A stretch of DNA of 64,000 nt from Bacilliculturomica massiliensis (GCF_900605495.1 NZ_LR027602.1:405409-469408), one strand, 5' to 3'. Shown: positions 18,201 to 26,959, numbered from the stretch's first letter. Notes: a model not told the origin generated them from the letters alone. Translations and numbers: made by a program.

Positions 18201-18447
18201 CGGAGGCCACTGGGCGGAAGGCTACATCAGCGCGCTGAAGGAGAAAGGGATCACCGCCGGCTATGCGGACAACACCTTCCGGCCGGAGAACCAGATCACC
18301 AGAGCGGAAGTGGTGACGATGCTGAATCAGGCGCTGAACATAAAGGGAAGCGGAGCCATCGCACCCAGCGATGTGACGAAGGCGCACTGGGCCTATGAGC
18401 AGATCATCAGCGCGGTGAACGCGGATATCGGAGACGTGCTGAGATAA
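15238..18447 (+). CDS. Large SLH-anchored surface protein with Ig-like and Fn3 domains
   Basis: 1069 residues. ATG 15238 follows AAAGGAGAT; an in-frame TTG at 15217 lacks such a site. The signal peptide ends near VFAAPA. The N-terminal domain (about 40-152) ends GYLITFEVVDNVVQPGW, matching the protein at 10161. Several Ig-like repeats follow (about 160-640), then a fibronectin-III-like region (about 640-785, KLTANWTRPNDNGSEITGY). Next come a poly-Gly hinge (790-805), a Listeria-Bacteroides-like repeat (810-875) and SLH modules to the end. The first SLH is shortened and a partial fourth follows, so length rather than number distinguishes it from the protein at 10161. Confidence 0.88.
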   Translation: MKKLWKRPVSFLLVLILLVTMNAGAVFAAPADYIIGTRARAASGIVEISDIQVHNNATDPVEDYVLVITGTAVRSKPTVRVFIYDEDYNFGSFSETCSTPDFTTSVIAPVGGKFSDGLYQVGIVDPRKLDVDQHAIIEQGYLITFEVVDNVVQPGWDVLLLESSAEITAGDVTPATTEAALNSSVTFTVGDVTTVGGVTPLAPEQPDYTLEYQWMFQEKGKTTFTTLSAMTAAALTIDTVTAGSFGSYQCVVSYTETGKSPSTATAKAAVLTAAKADPNLAVDSSVKDQEVTYNGQGQGVAPGTATTSADSITYTYATTAALAVGTESFDGPLPLTAGKYAVVAHSLETDFYKGATVGGITLTITPGAQTLTGTAGQVSIGSTLDLTTCVTGKAAGADLTFRIDDSADSTGAVLDPDGKTLKDATTTGAVTVYVSASAVTGKYNASPEISFTVNVNEGEAVTVGAVSTLGGKTYAPGGVRLGDILISPVPAVTAVNGGAPVKGQWSWSAPETTLGAVTAANQTAVFTPAPAGENNGVVYAGTTVQIPVTVDKAVPALTLTLSPAAVGYGGTAAAIAELSCSTDSSVTLTYTSADTGKATIDTDGNITAVSKGAVNITASFAGDANYQAVSSSAVFTVQAEPDAPALTLTAGDKKLTANWTRPNDNGSEITGYTLLFKYQGVVSTEPAVKYEYGSQSITTTGGIDAIGGYASGGAFYVSEGGIEHLVTTSAAIHEIQGEVTVTKTAVKTATSYTLDPATNDLEYKVSLFATNAIGDGPFSNEAKATPKAGNSGSSGGHGGGGGGGGSAVTQSYTVEFKAGAHGTLEGKASLSVEKDGKIKNAPEVKADKGYVFLGWSADGKTVIDLSQYKVTGKVTLTALYQKGSGYIEGYADGTFRPDNNMTRAEVATVLAKLSKGFDSEKSYTGDFTDVGSDWYRDFVNYAASNNIFSGYKDGSFRPDNRITRAEFAACLANFMGISGQGSSSFTDAGGHWAEGYISALKEKGITAGYADNTFRPENQITRAEVVTMLNQALNIKGSGAIAPSDVTKAHWAYEQIISAVNADIGDVLR

Positions 18448-18549
18448 GGGGCGCGAAAGAAGGAACGAAACCATCATAGCAGCAGCCGCGGAAGCGGACG
18501 GGGCGGCGTTGGACCGTCCCGCCCGCGGCCTGCGGAAAGAGAAAATGAG

Positions 18550-20676
18550 ATGAGAAGAGACAACAGGAACGGAAGAGAAAAGAAACGAGAGAACAGGATG
18601 CATAACGGAGTGAGACGATGCGTCAGCCTTCTGCTCCTGTCCACGATGCTTCTGACAGCGGCGGGGCCGGCTGCGGGAGCGGACAGCAGGGCGGGAGCCG
18701 GCTGGTCTGACGGAGAGGAAGGGTTTGCCGTCCGAGTCGTGAGCTACGGGGGAGAGGTGAGCCGGGTGACTGCGGGGGAGCGATTCCGAGTGCAGTTTTG
18801 GATCAAAGGGATGGATCCGGCGGCGGTGTCGATCCCGCTGTCCTGGGACCCGGCCGTGGCGGCCGTGGTGGATGAGAACACCGGAGAGCCGGTGAGCACG
18901 GGACGAAAGACGGAGAGCGATCTGGTCAGAGGAGCGGGCTTCCGGCCGGGAGAGGCGTGTTATGACAACAGCCTCAACGACGCGTATGAGGCGCTGTACT
19001 GGAACGGGAAGCCGGTCTTTGCCCGTGGGGACGGGACGGGCGCTTCCGGGTACCCGTATATCAACAACGAGACGGGGTTTGCGAAGTTCCTGTACTACAC
19101 GAACGCGCCCACCGCGGGGACGGAAGAGCAGATGTTTCTGGAAGTGTATTTCAAGGCGCTGGCGCCGGGAGATCCGGGACTGCACTTCGCCACGGCGGCG
19201 GACGGAAGCAGCGCGGAGGAATACGATCCGGGCTCGCCCAGGGGGATGCAGGTATCCTATGTGGATAAGACGGATGGGAATATCGACCAGATGGACCGGG
19301 TGGAGTCGGAGACCTGTACGGAGAAGGTGCCCTTTCCGGCCTTTCGGGTGACCGACGGATCGGAGATGGAGAATCGGCCGGTGGTGCCGCCGGCCACGCT
19401 GAACCCGGGGGAGACTCCCTCCGGGGGAGGCGGGACGCCGCAGCCAGGGACCGATCCGCAGCCGGAGGAACCGGCGAAGGAAGCGGTGCTGATCCAGACG
19501 CAGCGTCCGGACTGCTGGCCCTACGGGGAGGCGGAGACCTGCACGGCGCAGATCCGCAGAGGGGCCGACGGAGTCATTTGGGAGACAGACGAATATGAGG
19601 TGGCCGAGAGCGTTCTTTACGGCCAAGGGAAAACGGAGACGCTGCTGGTAAAGATGCCGGAGCAGCGCATCGACAAGGAGGAATACGCGGTGAATCTGCC
19701 CGGGGCGCCCCTGACGGCCCAGGCCGGCGGGGGGATGGTCTATCTGGAGACGCCCTACGGCTATGTGGGGCTGGACAGAGAGGCGGTCCGGGGGAAACTG
19801 AAGACCGGCTCCTGGCTGCGGGTCAGCGTAAAGCCGGCGAAGGAGACCGGCGGAAGCAGCAGGGCTCTCGCCGTGTCGCTGCAGATCGACGGAGCGGAGG
19901 CGGGGGGCTTGGGCAGCCCGGCCCTGCGGCTGATCCTGCCCTGGAAGGCAGAGGAGCCGGACAGCGGGACGGCGCCCGTGGCCATGACCGACCGGGCCTT
20001 CGGCTATACGGGAACGCCTGCGCCCCTGGCGGTGAGCCGCTGGGACAGGGAGCATGAGGCGCTGCTCGTGCAGGCGCCTGCAGGCGGTACGATCACCGTG
20101 GAAGAACGGGCGGAGCAGCGGTTTCACGATCTGGACAGCGTGCCCTGGGCCCAAGCGGACATCGGCCGTCTGGCGCAGCTGGGGATCGTCAGCGGGATGG
20201 GAGAAGGACGGTTCCGTCCGGAGGAGGCGGTGAGCCGGGAGCAGTTTGCCAAGATGGCGGTGGCCGCGCTGAGTCTGTACGAGGGGGGAGGAAGCATGCC
20301 CTTTGCGGACATTCAGAGGAGCAATCCCTTTTACGCCTATATCGGGAGCGCATACAGAAAAGGGATCGTCAGCGGAACCGGGCCGGAGCGGTTCGGCGGG
20401 GAAGAGAGGATCAGCCGTCAGGATCTGGCGCTGATGGTGAGCCGGGCCTGCGAGAAGGCGGGGATCCGCCTGCCGCAGACGGAGACGGTGGCGGTGTTCG
20501 CCGACGACCGGGAGATCGCAGGCTACGCCAAGGATGCGGTCTACGCGCTGGCAAGGGCGGGGATCATCAGCGGGACGGGAGGCGGGCGATTCAGCCCGGA
20601 TGGAAGCGCCACGCGGGCGGAGGCGGCGCGCATACTGGGCGCGGTGCAGGGGATGGCGGAGCAGCAGCTGCTGTAG
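18550..20676 (+). CDS. SLH-anchored protein with an N-terminal cohesin-like domain
   Basis: 708 residues from ATG 18550; ATG 18598 is an alternative that would give a more typical signal peptide (MHNGVRRCVSLLLL). Ribosome sites for both are weak. Residues about 55-260 are cohesin-like (VSIPLSWDPAVAAVV, YPYINNETGFAKF, FLEVYFKALAPG) and closest in wording to the first domain of the gene at 3152. A Pro/Gly-rich linker (about 275-310) and a beta-rich middle lead to three SLH modules (about 525-575, 585-635, 650-700). The combination of cohesin-like domain and SLH is that of a cellulosomal anchoring protein, though no cellulase is encoded in this surface locus. Confidence 0.82.
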   Translation: MRRDNRNGREKKRENRMHNGVRRCVSLLLLSTMLLTAAGPAAGADSRAGAGWSDGEEGFAVRVVSYGGEVSRVTAGERFRVQFWIKGMDPAAVSIPLSWDPAVAAVVDENTGEPVSTGRKTESDLVRGAGFRPGEACYDNSLNDAYEALYWNGKPVFARGDGTGASGYPYINNETGFAKFLYYTNAPTAGTEEQMFLEVYFKALAPGDPGLHFATAADGSSAEEYDPGSPRGMQVSYVDKTDGNIDQMDRVESETCTEKVPFPAFRVTDGSEMENRPVVPPATLNPGETPSGGGGTPQPGTDPQPEEPAKEAVLIQTQRPDCWPYGEAETCTAQIRRGADGVIWETDEYEVAESVLYGQGKTETLLVKMPEQRIDKEEYAVNLPGAPLTAQAGGGMVYLETPYGYVGLDREAVRGKLKTGSWLRVSVKPAKETGGSSRALAVSLQIDGAEAGGLGSPALRLILPWKAEEPDSGTAPVAMTDRAFGYTGTPAPLAVSRWDREHEALLVQAPAGGTITVEERAEQRFHDLDSVPWAQADIGRLAQLGIVSGMGEGRFRPEEAVSREQFAKMAVAALSLYEGGGSMPFADIQRSNPFYAYIGSAYRKGIVSGTGPERFGGEERISRQDLALMVSRACEKAGIRLPQTETVAVFADDREIAGYAKDAVYALARAGIISGTGGGRFSPDGSATRAEAARILGAVQGMAEQQLL

Positions 20677-20743
20677 AGCCATGGGATGAGACGAGGACGA
20701 AAGTTGAAAGGATAGAAACACACAGAAAAAGGAGGAAAGGAAT

Positions 20744-23700
20744 ATGCCGAAGAAGAGAAGGACCGGCGGCAGGGCGGGGAGACGCATCCTGACATGCCTG
20801 CTGGCGGCGGCGATGCTGGTGAGCGGCATTCCGCTGGCCCAGGGGACCACGCCGGAGGCTTACGCCGCCGGCAACGCTACTGCGGCCACGTGGGATCAGA
20901 TCGAGAGTACGAGGATGACCAATACCGGTTGGTCCGGAATGGCCAAGATCGTAGATGGAAAATTGTTTGTCTGGGGCAATGCCAATCAGTTGGGCATCAG
21001 CTCCTATGAAACGCCGGAGGGCAATACTTCCAGTTCATTTCCTGTACCTTATCCGGTTCAGGTGCCGGCGGACAAATTCGACGGCGATGTGGTGCAGGTC
21101 AGCGCCAACTGGGGAGCGCTGAATCTGGCCCTGACCGAGTACGGAACGATCTACCGGCTGACCAATACCGTGACGAAGCTCTATGAGTCGCCGGCGGGCA
21201 AGAAGATCGTGTATCTCTCCAATGTAGGCGGACGAGCCTTTTTTGCAAAAGATGAAAACGGAGACTGGTACTCTTATTTGAACGCCTCGGGCAATACGGG
21301 CTATTACTGCCTGACAGACGAGGCGGGGGCTGAGCTGAAACCCATCAAGATCGACGATTACCGCGCGGCGCTGGGAAACGGAGCCGACGGAAATCCGCGG
21401 CAGATCAAAGAGATCGTGAATATGGCTGCTTATGCCACCATGATCATCTGCACTGACGGAACGCTCTTCATGGCAGGATCGAATTCGTATCACGGATTAG
21501 GCAACGGGGCGTCCAGAGGCTATAGTACAGCCTACGGGACTCTCTATAATGTCTCTGAGGCGCTGGGCGGCGTAAAATTCACAGCAGCCGCTCACGCGGA
21601 GGACGTGGCTTTTGTGGCTGTGGATGTGGACGGAAACGTCTGGGGCTGGGGCTGCGACCATGAACAGCGTTTTATGAAAAGAAATGATGCTCAGGAGACC
21701 TGCGGCCATGAATATGCACATTCAGCGGTCTCCGTGCCGGAGAAATTCTTTGACGCCAGCCTTTACGGCAAGAAGGCGGTACGGGCGTACCTGACGTCGT
21801 GGAACGCACTGATCCTGTGCGACGACAATACGATCTACGCCACGGGAACAAATACGAATAATATGATCTCCACATCGGAATCGGCGCAATCAAAAATATA
21901 TAAGCCCACGCAGATCTTTGCGGAAGTCTCTCAGAAAGACACCATCGTGGGACTGACGCCCACCACCAATTCCGTCACGATCTATACGCTGAAGGGCGAC
22001 TCCTATTTTACAGGCAGCAACAGCAGCGGCACGGCGGGCAACGGCACCACGGTGAGCCCAAAGCCCGGAGAGACCACGGAGACTGTTCCCGACATGCCGC
22101 CCTCCAAGCCCTTTACCAAAAATGGCATGTACGTTGAACTGGAAGTCAACCGCATTTACGGAAATCAGTCAAAGAAAGTGACCTATACGGCGAATCCCAC
22201 AGCGGAGCATCCCAATCAGGTGCGGAAGACGGTGGAGGGGCAGTCGCCGGTGGATCTGCCGGACGGTATGATCGGAGACGACGCGGTGCCGGCAGGCCAG
22301 ATCTTCAAACTGAACGTATACTTTGAAGATTTCGGAAAACTGCATACCTTCCTTGTCCCCATCCGCTTCAATCCCACCTATGTCAAAGCGGTGGATCTGA
22401 ACGGCGAACGCTATCCGGAATCTACGGTGACGGCGGGACTGGGCAGCACCAGCGGCATCCAGCAGCTCTTTACCAGTGAAAACTGGCTCAACGGCGCGCT
22501 GGGCTCCGGCGTAGAGGGCACCTATCCAAAGGTAAACAACAAGGACGGCTGGGTCAGCGTGCTGGGCTACAGCCCGGCTTACAAGGCGCAGATCGAGGGC
22601 GCGCAGAAAATGTTCAGCGTGGCTTTCATGGCAGTGGGCTCCACGCCGGCAAACACGCTGGCGGCCTTTGATATCGCCACCAGGAGCAACGCGCCGTCAA
22701 AGGGAGATCCGGGCTTTGACGTGGCGTCGAAGCAGGAGTTTGACTACGGCGCTTACTGGAGCATCAACAATCCCTATTCCGTGGCAGAGGTAATATCCTA
22801 TGCCTTCGACACAGGAGCATTTCCGAAGATCGCCACCACGGTAAAGAATCTCAACGCCATCAGCCTGGATATTGTGCGGGCGGACGGCAGCCCGGTGGAC
22901 GTAGCCAGCGACATCGAGGGCGCCGGGCAGGGCAGCAGGGCCATCAATAATAAAAACACGGACGAGATCTACACCGTGAAGGTAAAGGCCAATCCGGAGG
23001 ACGCCTCCTTTCCGCAGGCGGACTGGACCGTGACGCTGATGGGTCCCAATGACGACAACTCGATCACCCTGACCGACTACATCACCATCGTGGAACAGAA
23101 GGATACATACCTGAAATTCAAGCTGCCCGACAATTTCTCGCAGACGAAGGTGGGGTGGATCCGGTTCCATGCTGCGGCGCGGATCAATACGACGCTGACC
23201 AGCGATCTGGACGTTTACGTCAAATCCTTTGATCCGCCGGAGTTTATCCATATCAAGGAGAAAAAATACAGTGAAAACACGGCGGCGGGCGTACCGGCCA
23301 TAGAGGAAAAGATCTACCAGAATAAACTGGGAAACGATTCAGAAGAGGAACCGAAGGAAAATCGGACGTTTACAGTGGAATTTCCTGTAGTGCAGGGGGA
23401 TGCAGCTCAGAACAAGCTTGTGACCTGGAGTTTGCTGGACAAGGGCGGCAATCCCCTAGACACCACGCTGGCGACCTGTCCGGTGCGGATCGTGACCAGC
23501 ACGCCGGCCACAGATGATACCAATGCGTCGGTGACCATCCAGCCGCTGAAGACGACCTACGGCGACGATTATGTCATCCTGAAGGTGGCGTCCCTGTACG
23601 ATCCGTCGGTCAGCGACTCCATCCGCATCAAGGTGCAGTTCAAGGCCAGCGAGATGAAGTTCAAACAGGAGATCGTCCGGCTGCCCTTCAATATGGAGAA

Positions 23701-24760
23701 GGATCTGGAGGACCTGCTGGAGATCGCGCCTCAGGATGTCTACTCCACCGATCTGGTCTGGACCTATACGCCTACCACTACGGCAGGCTATATCAACTTC
23801 AACGGTACGGGAGTGATCTCATCCAATCAGGTGGCGACGCCGGTGTCGCCCACGCCTGTCTACGAGACGATCACTGTAACCGACCAGATCTCCGGAGTGA
23901 GCGCCTCCGTCAAGGTGAGCGTGATCAACCTGGATTCCCCGCTGAACATCAACAATATCGTGGTGAAAAACCTGCTGGGGAGCAAGGACGACACGGTGGA
24001 GATCAAGGACGGCCTTGCGGTAGGCGATACGATCTATTTTTATTCGAGCTACGACGACACGGAGCCTTACATGAAAGTGGGTCCGCTGACTGAAGCCCAG
24101 ACGCCGTACTTCAAGTTTGCCACGGCCGGTCTGCTGGACAGCGCCGGCGGAGAGATCGCCGTATCGGTGGTGCGGAAGTGGGGAGATTCCTCAGGTCCTG
24201 TTGAGACCAGCAAGATCCCGGTGGCCTATTCGGCGGAACCTTCCAAAGTCTACGGTTACGTTTCGCTGGCCGGAAAGACGGAGCTGGGCGCCAATAAGGG
24301 GATCCGGGTGGACATCGACGGCATCGGCGGATCGCAGACGGTATATACCGACGAAAACGGCAGATTTGAGTTTACGGAATATATCAAGCCGGGCAATTAT
24401 ACGCTGACCCTGAGCCAGACCAGATACCTGACCCGGTCTGTGGCGCCCAACAAGAAGACGGGATACCAGGGGCTGACCATACCGGCGGCGGAGGAATTTC
24501 TTATCGCATCGCAGAATGCGCCGCTGAAGCTGTATCCGGGCGATGTGAATATGGACAACATCATTGATTACCGGGATCTGGATATCTATGTGAAGAACTG
24601 GGTAGGCCAGATCAATCCGGAGCTGCCGGGCTTCGATCTGTTCAATTTCGCCGATGGGGAGGAATATTCGGCCATCGGTACGGACGATCTGAATCTGCTG
24701 CTGATCCACTACGGCTGGCCCACGGGCAAATACGCCGACTGGATCACGCCGGCCCAATAA
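20744..24760 (+). CDS. Large secreted protein: RCC1-like repeats, cohesin-like domain, CarboxypepD-reg-like and degenerate dockerin
   Basis: 1338 residues with a perfect AAAGGAGG site and a basic signal peptide (about 1-42). Residues about 60-435 carry RCC1-type propeller repeats (GKLFVWGNANQLGI, DGTLFMAGSNSYHGLGNG, DGNVWGWGCDHEQ, DNTIYATGTNTNNMI). A cohesin-like domain covers about 515-660 (FLVPIRFNPTYVKAV, TYPKVNNKDGWVSVLGY). Beta-sandwich repeats follow, then a carboxypeptidase-regulatory-like domain (about 1165-1225, GYVSLAGKTELGANKGI) and loop DVNMDNIIDYRD (about 1265). The second loop (about 1305) is degenerate. It is the last gene of the surface locus. Confidence 0.8.
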   Translation: MPKKRRTGGRAGRRILTCLLAAAMLVSGIPLAQGTTPEAYAAGNATAATWDQIESTRMTNTGWSGMAKIVDGKLFVWGNANQLGISSYETPEGNTSSSFPVPYPVQVPADKFDGDVVQVSANWGALNLALTEYGTIYRLTNTVTKLYESPAGKKIVYLSNVGGRAFFAKDENGDWYSYLNASGNTGYYCLTDEAGAELKPIKIDDYRAALGNGADGNPRQIKEIVNMAAYATMIICTDGTLFMAGSNSYHGLGNGASRGYSTAYGTLYNVSEALGGVKFTAAAHAEDVAFVAVDVDGNVWGWGCDHEQRFMKRNDAQETCGHEYAHSAVSVPEKFFDASLYGKKAVRAYLTSWNALILCDDNTIYATGTNTNNMISTSESAQSKIYKPTQIFAEVSQKDTIVGLTPTTNSVTIYTLKGDSYFTGSNSSGTAGNGTTVSPKPGETTETVPDMPPSKPFTKNGMYVELEVNRIYGNQSKKVTYTANPTAEHPNQVRKTVEGQSPVDLPDGMIGDDAVPAGQIFKLNVYFEDFGKLHTFLVPIRFNPTYVKAVDLNGERYPESTVTAGLGSTSGIQQLFTSENWLNGALGSGVEGTYPKVNNKDGWVSVLGYSPAYKAQIEGAQKMFSVAFMAVGSTPANTLAAFDIATRSNAPSKGDPGFDVASKQEFDYGAYWSINNPYSVAEVISYAFDTGAFPKIATTVKNLNAISLDIVRADGSPVDVASDIEGAGQGSRAINNKNTDEIYTVKVKANPEDASFPQADWTVTLMGPNDDNSITLTDYITIVEQKDTYLKFKLPDNFSQTKVGWIRFHAAARINTTLTSDLDVYVKSFDPPEFIHIKEKKYSENTAAGVPAIEEKIYQNKLGNDSEEEPKENRTFTVEFPVVQGDAAQNKLVTWSLLDKGGNPLDTTLATCPVRIVTSTPATDDTNASVTIQPLKTTYGDDYVILKVASLYDPSVSDSIRIKVQFKASEMKFKQEIVRLPFNMEKDLEDLLEIAPQDVYSTDLVWTYTPTTTAGYINFNGTGVISSNQVATPVSPTPVYETITVTDQISGVSASVKVSVINLDSPLNINNIVVKNLLGSKDDTVEIKDGLAVGDTIYFYSSYDDTEPYMKVGPLTEAQTPYFKFATAGLLDSAGGEIAVSVVRKWGDSSGPVETSKIPVAYSAEPSKVYGYVSLAGKTELGANKGIRVDIDGIGGSQTVYTDENGRFEFTEYIKPGNYTLTLSQTRYLTRSVAPNKKTGYQGLTIPAAEEFLIASQNAPLKLYPGDVNMDNIIDYRDLDIYVKNWVGQINPELPGFDLFNFADGEEYSAIGTDDLNLLLIHYGWPTGKYADWITPAQ

Positions 24761-24767
24761 TAAGTCA

Positions 24768-24983
24768 GTATCTAACATATAAATAGATACGAATCTGCGG
24801 TCCGGCCCACACCGGGACTGCGGAAGAAGGCCCCCCCGGCCCACACCCGGGGGGAGAGGAGCGGCCGGAAGACCGGCCGTCTCCTGCGCTTCGCAGGCAT
24901 CCACAAGCCGCGAAGAAACGACAGCCCGCAGGGCGGCCGTCTGCATCGATCGCAGACGGATCCGGCCATGCGGGCTGTTTTTG
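24768..24983 (+). other. Run of consecutive hairpins ending in a terminator
   Basis: Perfect stems occur at 24768-24773/24785-24790, 24832-24839/24847-24854, 24862-24868/24873-24879 and 24883-24888/24892-24897. The last element pairs ACAGCCCGCA (24921-24930) with TGCGGGCTGT (24969-24978), encloses a second stem and is followed by TTTTT. The end is a terminator for the surface locus; the density of stems before it suggests a structured RNA. The rest of the gap to 25129 shows nothing recognisable. Confidence 0.6.
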
Positions 24984-25129
24984 TGCCGCCTGCAGATGGA
25001 GGAGCAGATCCCGCGTGCCTGCGCTGGACGAACGCCGCCGCCCATGGTATGATGAAATGGAATATTTCTGTGATCCGTCAGGGCGATACGGCGGAGAACA
25101 GGGGAGAATTGCGGGCGGAGGATAAGGAA

Positions 25130-26251
25130 ATGTTGACAGCGTTGGCGGAGCCGGTAAAATTTACGGAAGACAGACTTTTGATCCTGGATCAGACACAGCT
25201 TCCGGGACGTGCGGAATACGTGGAGCTGACCACGAAAGAGGATGTCTGGGATGCGATCTACAGACTGAGAGTCAGAGGCGCGCCGGCTATCGGCGTGGCG
25301 GCGGCTTACGGAGCGTACGTTTCGCTGCGGGGCAGCGCCGAGACCGATCCGGAAGGGTTTTACGCGGAATTTCTCCTGGTGAAGGAGTATCTCAATTCGT
25401 CCAGGCCCACGGCGGTGAATCTGTCCTGGGCGCTTGAACGGCTGGACCGGCGTCTGACGGCGGAAAAGGACGGACCGGACGGGGAACGGAACAGGGCGGC
25501 GGATGAAAGGGGAAAGAGCGGCGCAGCGGCGGTGGAGAGAATGAAGGAGACCATGCGCGCTGAGGCGGAAGCGATCCGCAGGGAGGACGAGGCCGCCTGC
25601 AGAGCCATGGGCGAGCACGGGCTGACGCTGCTTCGGCCGGGCATGGGCATCCTGACCCACTGCAACGCGGGAACTCTGGCTACGGCAAAGTATGGAACGG
25701 CACTGTCCCCCCTCTATGTAGGGCATGAAAAAGGCTACGATTTTCAGGTCTTTGCCGACGAGACCAGACCTCTGCTGCAGGGCGCCAGGCTGACCGCCTG
25801 GGAGCTTTCCCGGGCCGGCATCCAGGTGACGCTGATCTGCGACAATATGGCCTCCATCGTTATGAAAAACGGCTGGATCGACGCGGTGGTGGTGGGCTGC
25901 GACCGCATGGCGGCCAACGGCGACGGCGCAAATAAGATCGGGACCTCAGGGGTGGCGATCCTGGCGAAGGAATACGGCATACCCTTTTATATGTTTGTGC
26001 CTTCCTCCACCATCGATCTGGCCACGCCCACAGGGGACGACATTACCATCGAGCTCCGCAGGGGTGAGGAGATCTCCGAAATGTGGTATGAAAGGCCTAT
26101 GGCGCCTGCTGGGATCAACACCTACAATCCTGCCTTTGATGTGACAGACGCCAAGTACATCACCGCCGTGGTGACGGAGAAAGGCATTGCCTACCCGCCG
26201 TATGGAGAAAGCCTGCCGAAGCTGTTTGAACAGGGCGGTCATGGAAGATAG
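25130..26251 (+). CDS. mtnA: S-methyl-5-thioribose-1-phosphate isomerase (MtnA family)
   Basis: Aldose-to-ketose isomerase of methionine salvage, related to eIF2B. The start at ATG 25130 (GGAGGATAAGG upstream) places LLILDQTQLPG at the usual N-terminal position; the frame extends upstream without family similarity. Hallmarks: RVRGAPAIGVAAAYGAYV, THCNAGTLATAKYGTAL with the catalytic Cys, GCDRMAANGDGANKIGT with the catalytic Asp, and PSSTIDLATPTGDDI. A charged stretch around residues 115-145 (DGERNRAADERGKSG) looks longer than in typical members. No other methionine-salvage gene is in the window; the next gene, 42 bp downstream, is a nicotinamidase-like hydrolase. Confidence 0.92.
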   Translation: MLTALAEPVKFTEDRLLILDQTQLPGRAEYVELTTKEDVWDAIYRLRVRGAPAIGVAAAYGAYVSLRGSAETDPEGFYAEFLLVKEYLNSSRPTAVNLSWALERLDRRLTAEKDGPDGERNRAADERGKSGAAAVERMKETMRAEAEAIRREDEAACRAMGEHGLTLLRPGMGILTHCNAGTLATAKYGTALSPLYVGHEKGYDFQVFADETRPLLQGARLTAWELSRAGIQVTLICDNMASIVMKNGWIDAVVVGCDRMAANGDGANKIGTSGVAILAKEYGIPFYMFVPSSTIDLATPTGDDITIELRRGEEISEMWYERPMAPAGINTYNPAFDVTDAKYITAVVTEKGIAYPPYGESLPKLFEQGGHGR

Positions 26252-26293
26252 AATAGCGAAAAGTTTTTTTAATAAAATAGCGGAGGATAGAAA

Positions 26294-26830
26294 ATGAACA
26301 GAATACTGGTGGTAGTGGACATGCAGAATGATTTCATAGACGGTTCTCTGGGAACGCCGGAGGCCCGGGCCATCGTGGAGCGTGTGGCGAATAAAGTGGG
26401 CGGGTATCAGCTCTCAGGCGGAACGGTGGTCTACACCGCCGACACCCACGGCGAAGACTATCTGAACACCCAGGAGGGAAGAAATCTCCCGGTGGAACAC
26501 TGCATCAAGGGGACCCAGGGCTGGCAGATCGCCTGCGCGGTGAAAGGACTGAATCAGACAAACGTCTATGAGAAAACTACATTTGGATCGAAAGAACTGG
26601 CGGAGTCCCTGGCCAGCATCCACAAAAACGTAAACGAGATCGACGAAGTGGAGCTGGTGGGTCTGTGCACCGATATCTGCGTGATCTCCAATGCGCTGCT
26701 CATTAAGGCATTTCTGCCGGAGGTGAAGATAACGGTGGACGCTTCCTGCTGCGCAGGGGTGACTCCCGAGAGCCACAGAAACGCGCTGCAGGCCATGAAG
26801 GCGTGCCAGATCAATGTGATCGGAGAATAA
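26294..26830 (+). CDS. Cysteine hydrolase of the isochorismatase/nicotinamidase family
   Basis: 178 residues, GGAGG site upstream. Catalytic triad candidates are Asp in DMQNDF (about residue 10), Lys in the YEKTTFGSKE region and Cys in GLCTDICVISNA (about 137). A metal-site-like TADTHGEDYL and VEHC segment resembles PncA-type nicotinamidases. Likely reaction: deamidation of nicotinamide or a related amide. It probably shares a transcript with mtnA. Confidence 0.85.
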   Translation: MNRILVVVDMQNDFIDGSLGTPEARAIVERVANKVGGYQLSGGTVVYTADTHGEDYLNTQEGRNLPVEHCIKGTQGWQIACAVKGLNQTNVYEKTTFGSKELAESLASIHKNVNEIDEVELVGLCTDICVISNALLIKAFLPEVKITVDASCCAGVTPESHRNALQAMKACQINVIGE

Positions 26831-26917
26831 AGGAATACGGGGCTTCCCGCGGGGCGGCGGCAGCCGCAGGTTCTGCAGGGACCGCGGGTTCAGAAAATTT
26901 GGAAATCAGAAAAACAG

Positions 26918-26946
26918 TTGACAGCGTTTTTTTTCAATGCTAAAAT
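26918..26946 (+). promoter_or_regulatory. Promoter of the T-box/SSF transcript
   Basis: TTGACA (26918-26923), a 17-base spacer and TAAAAT (26941-26946): a near-consensus vegetative promoter directly before the T-box leader. Confidence 0.85.
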
Positions 26947-26959
26947 TAACCCCATAGCA

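Noticed and set aside
15622..20850. A 1742-codon open frame on the minus strand, and similar long antisense frames (e.g. 8025-9809, 4493-5863)
   Set aside because: They lie opposite well-supported secreted-protein genes, have Arg/His-rich low-complexity text, no ribosome site and no family similarity; they result from GC-biased codons.
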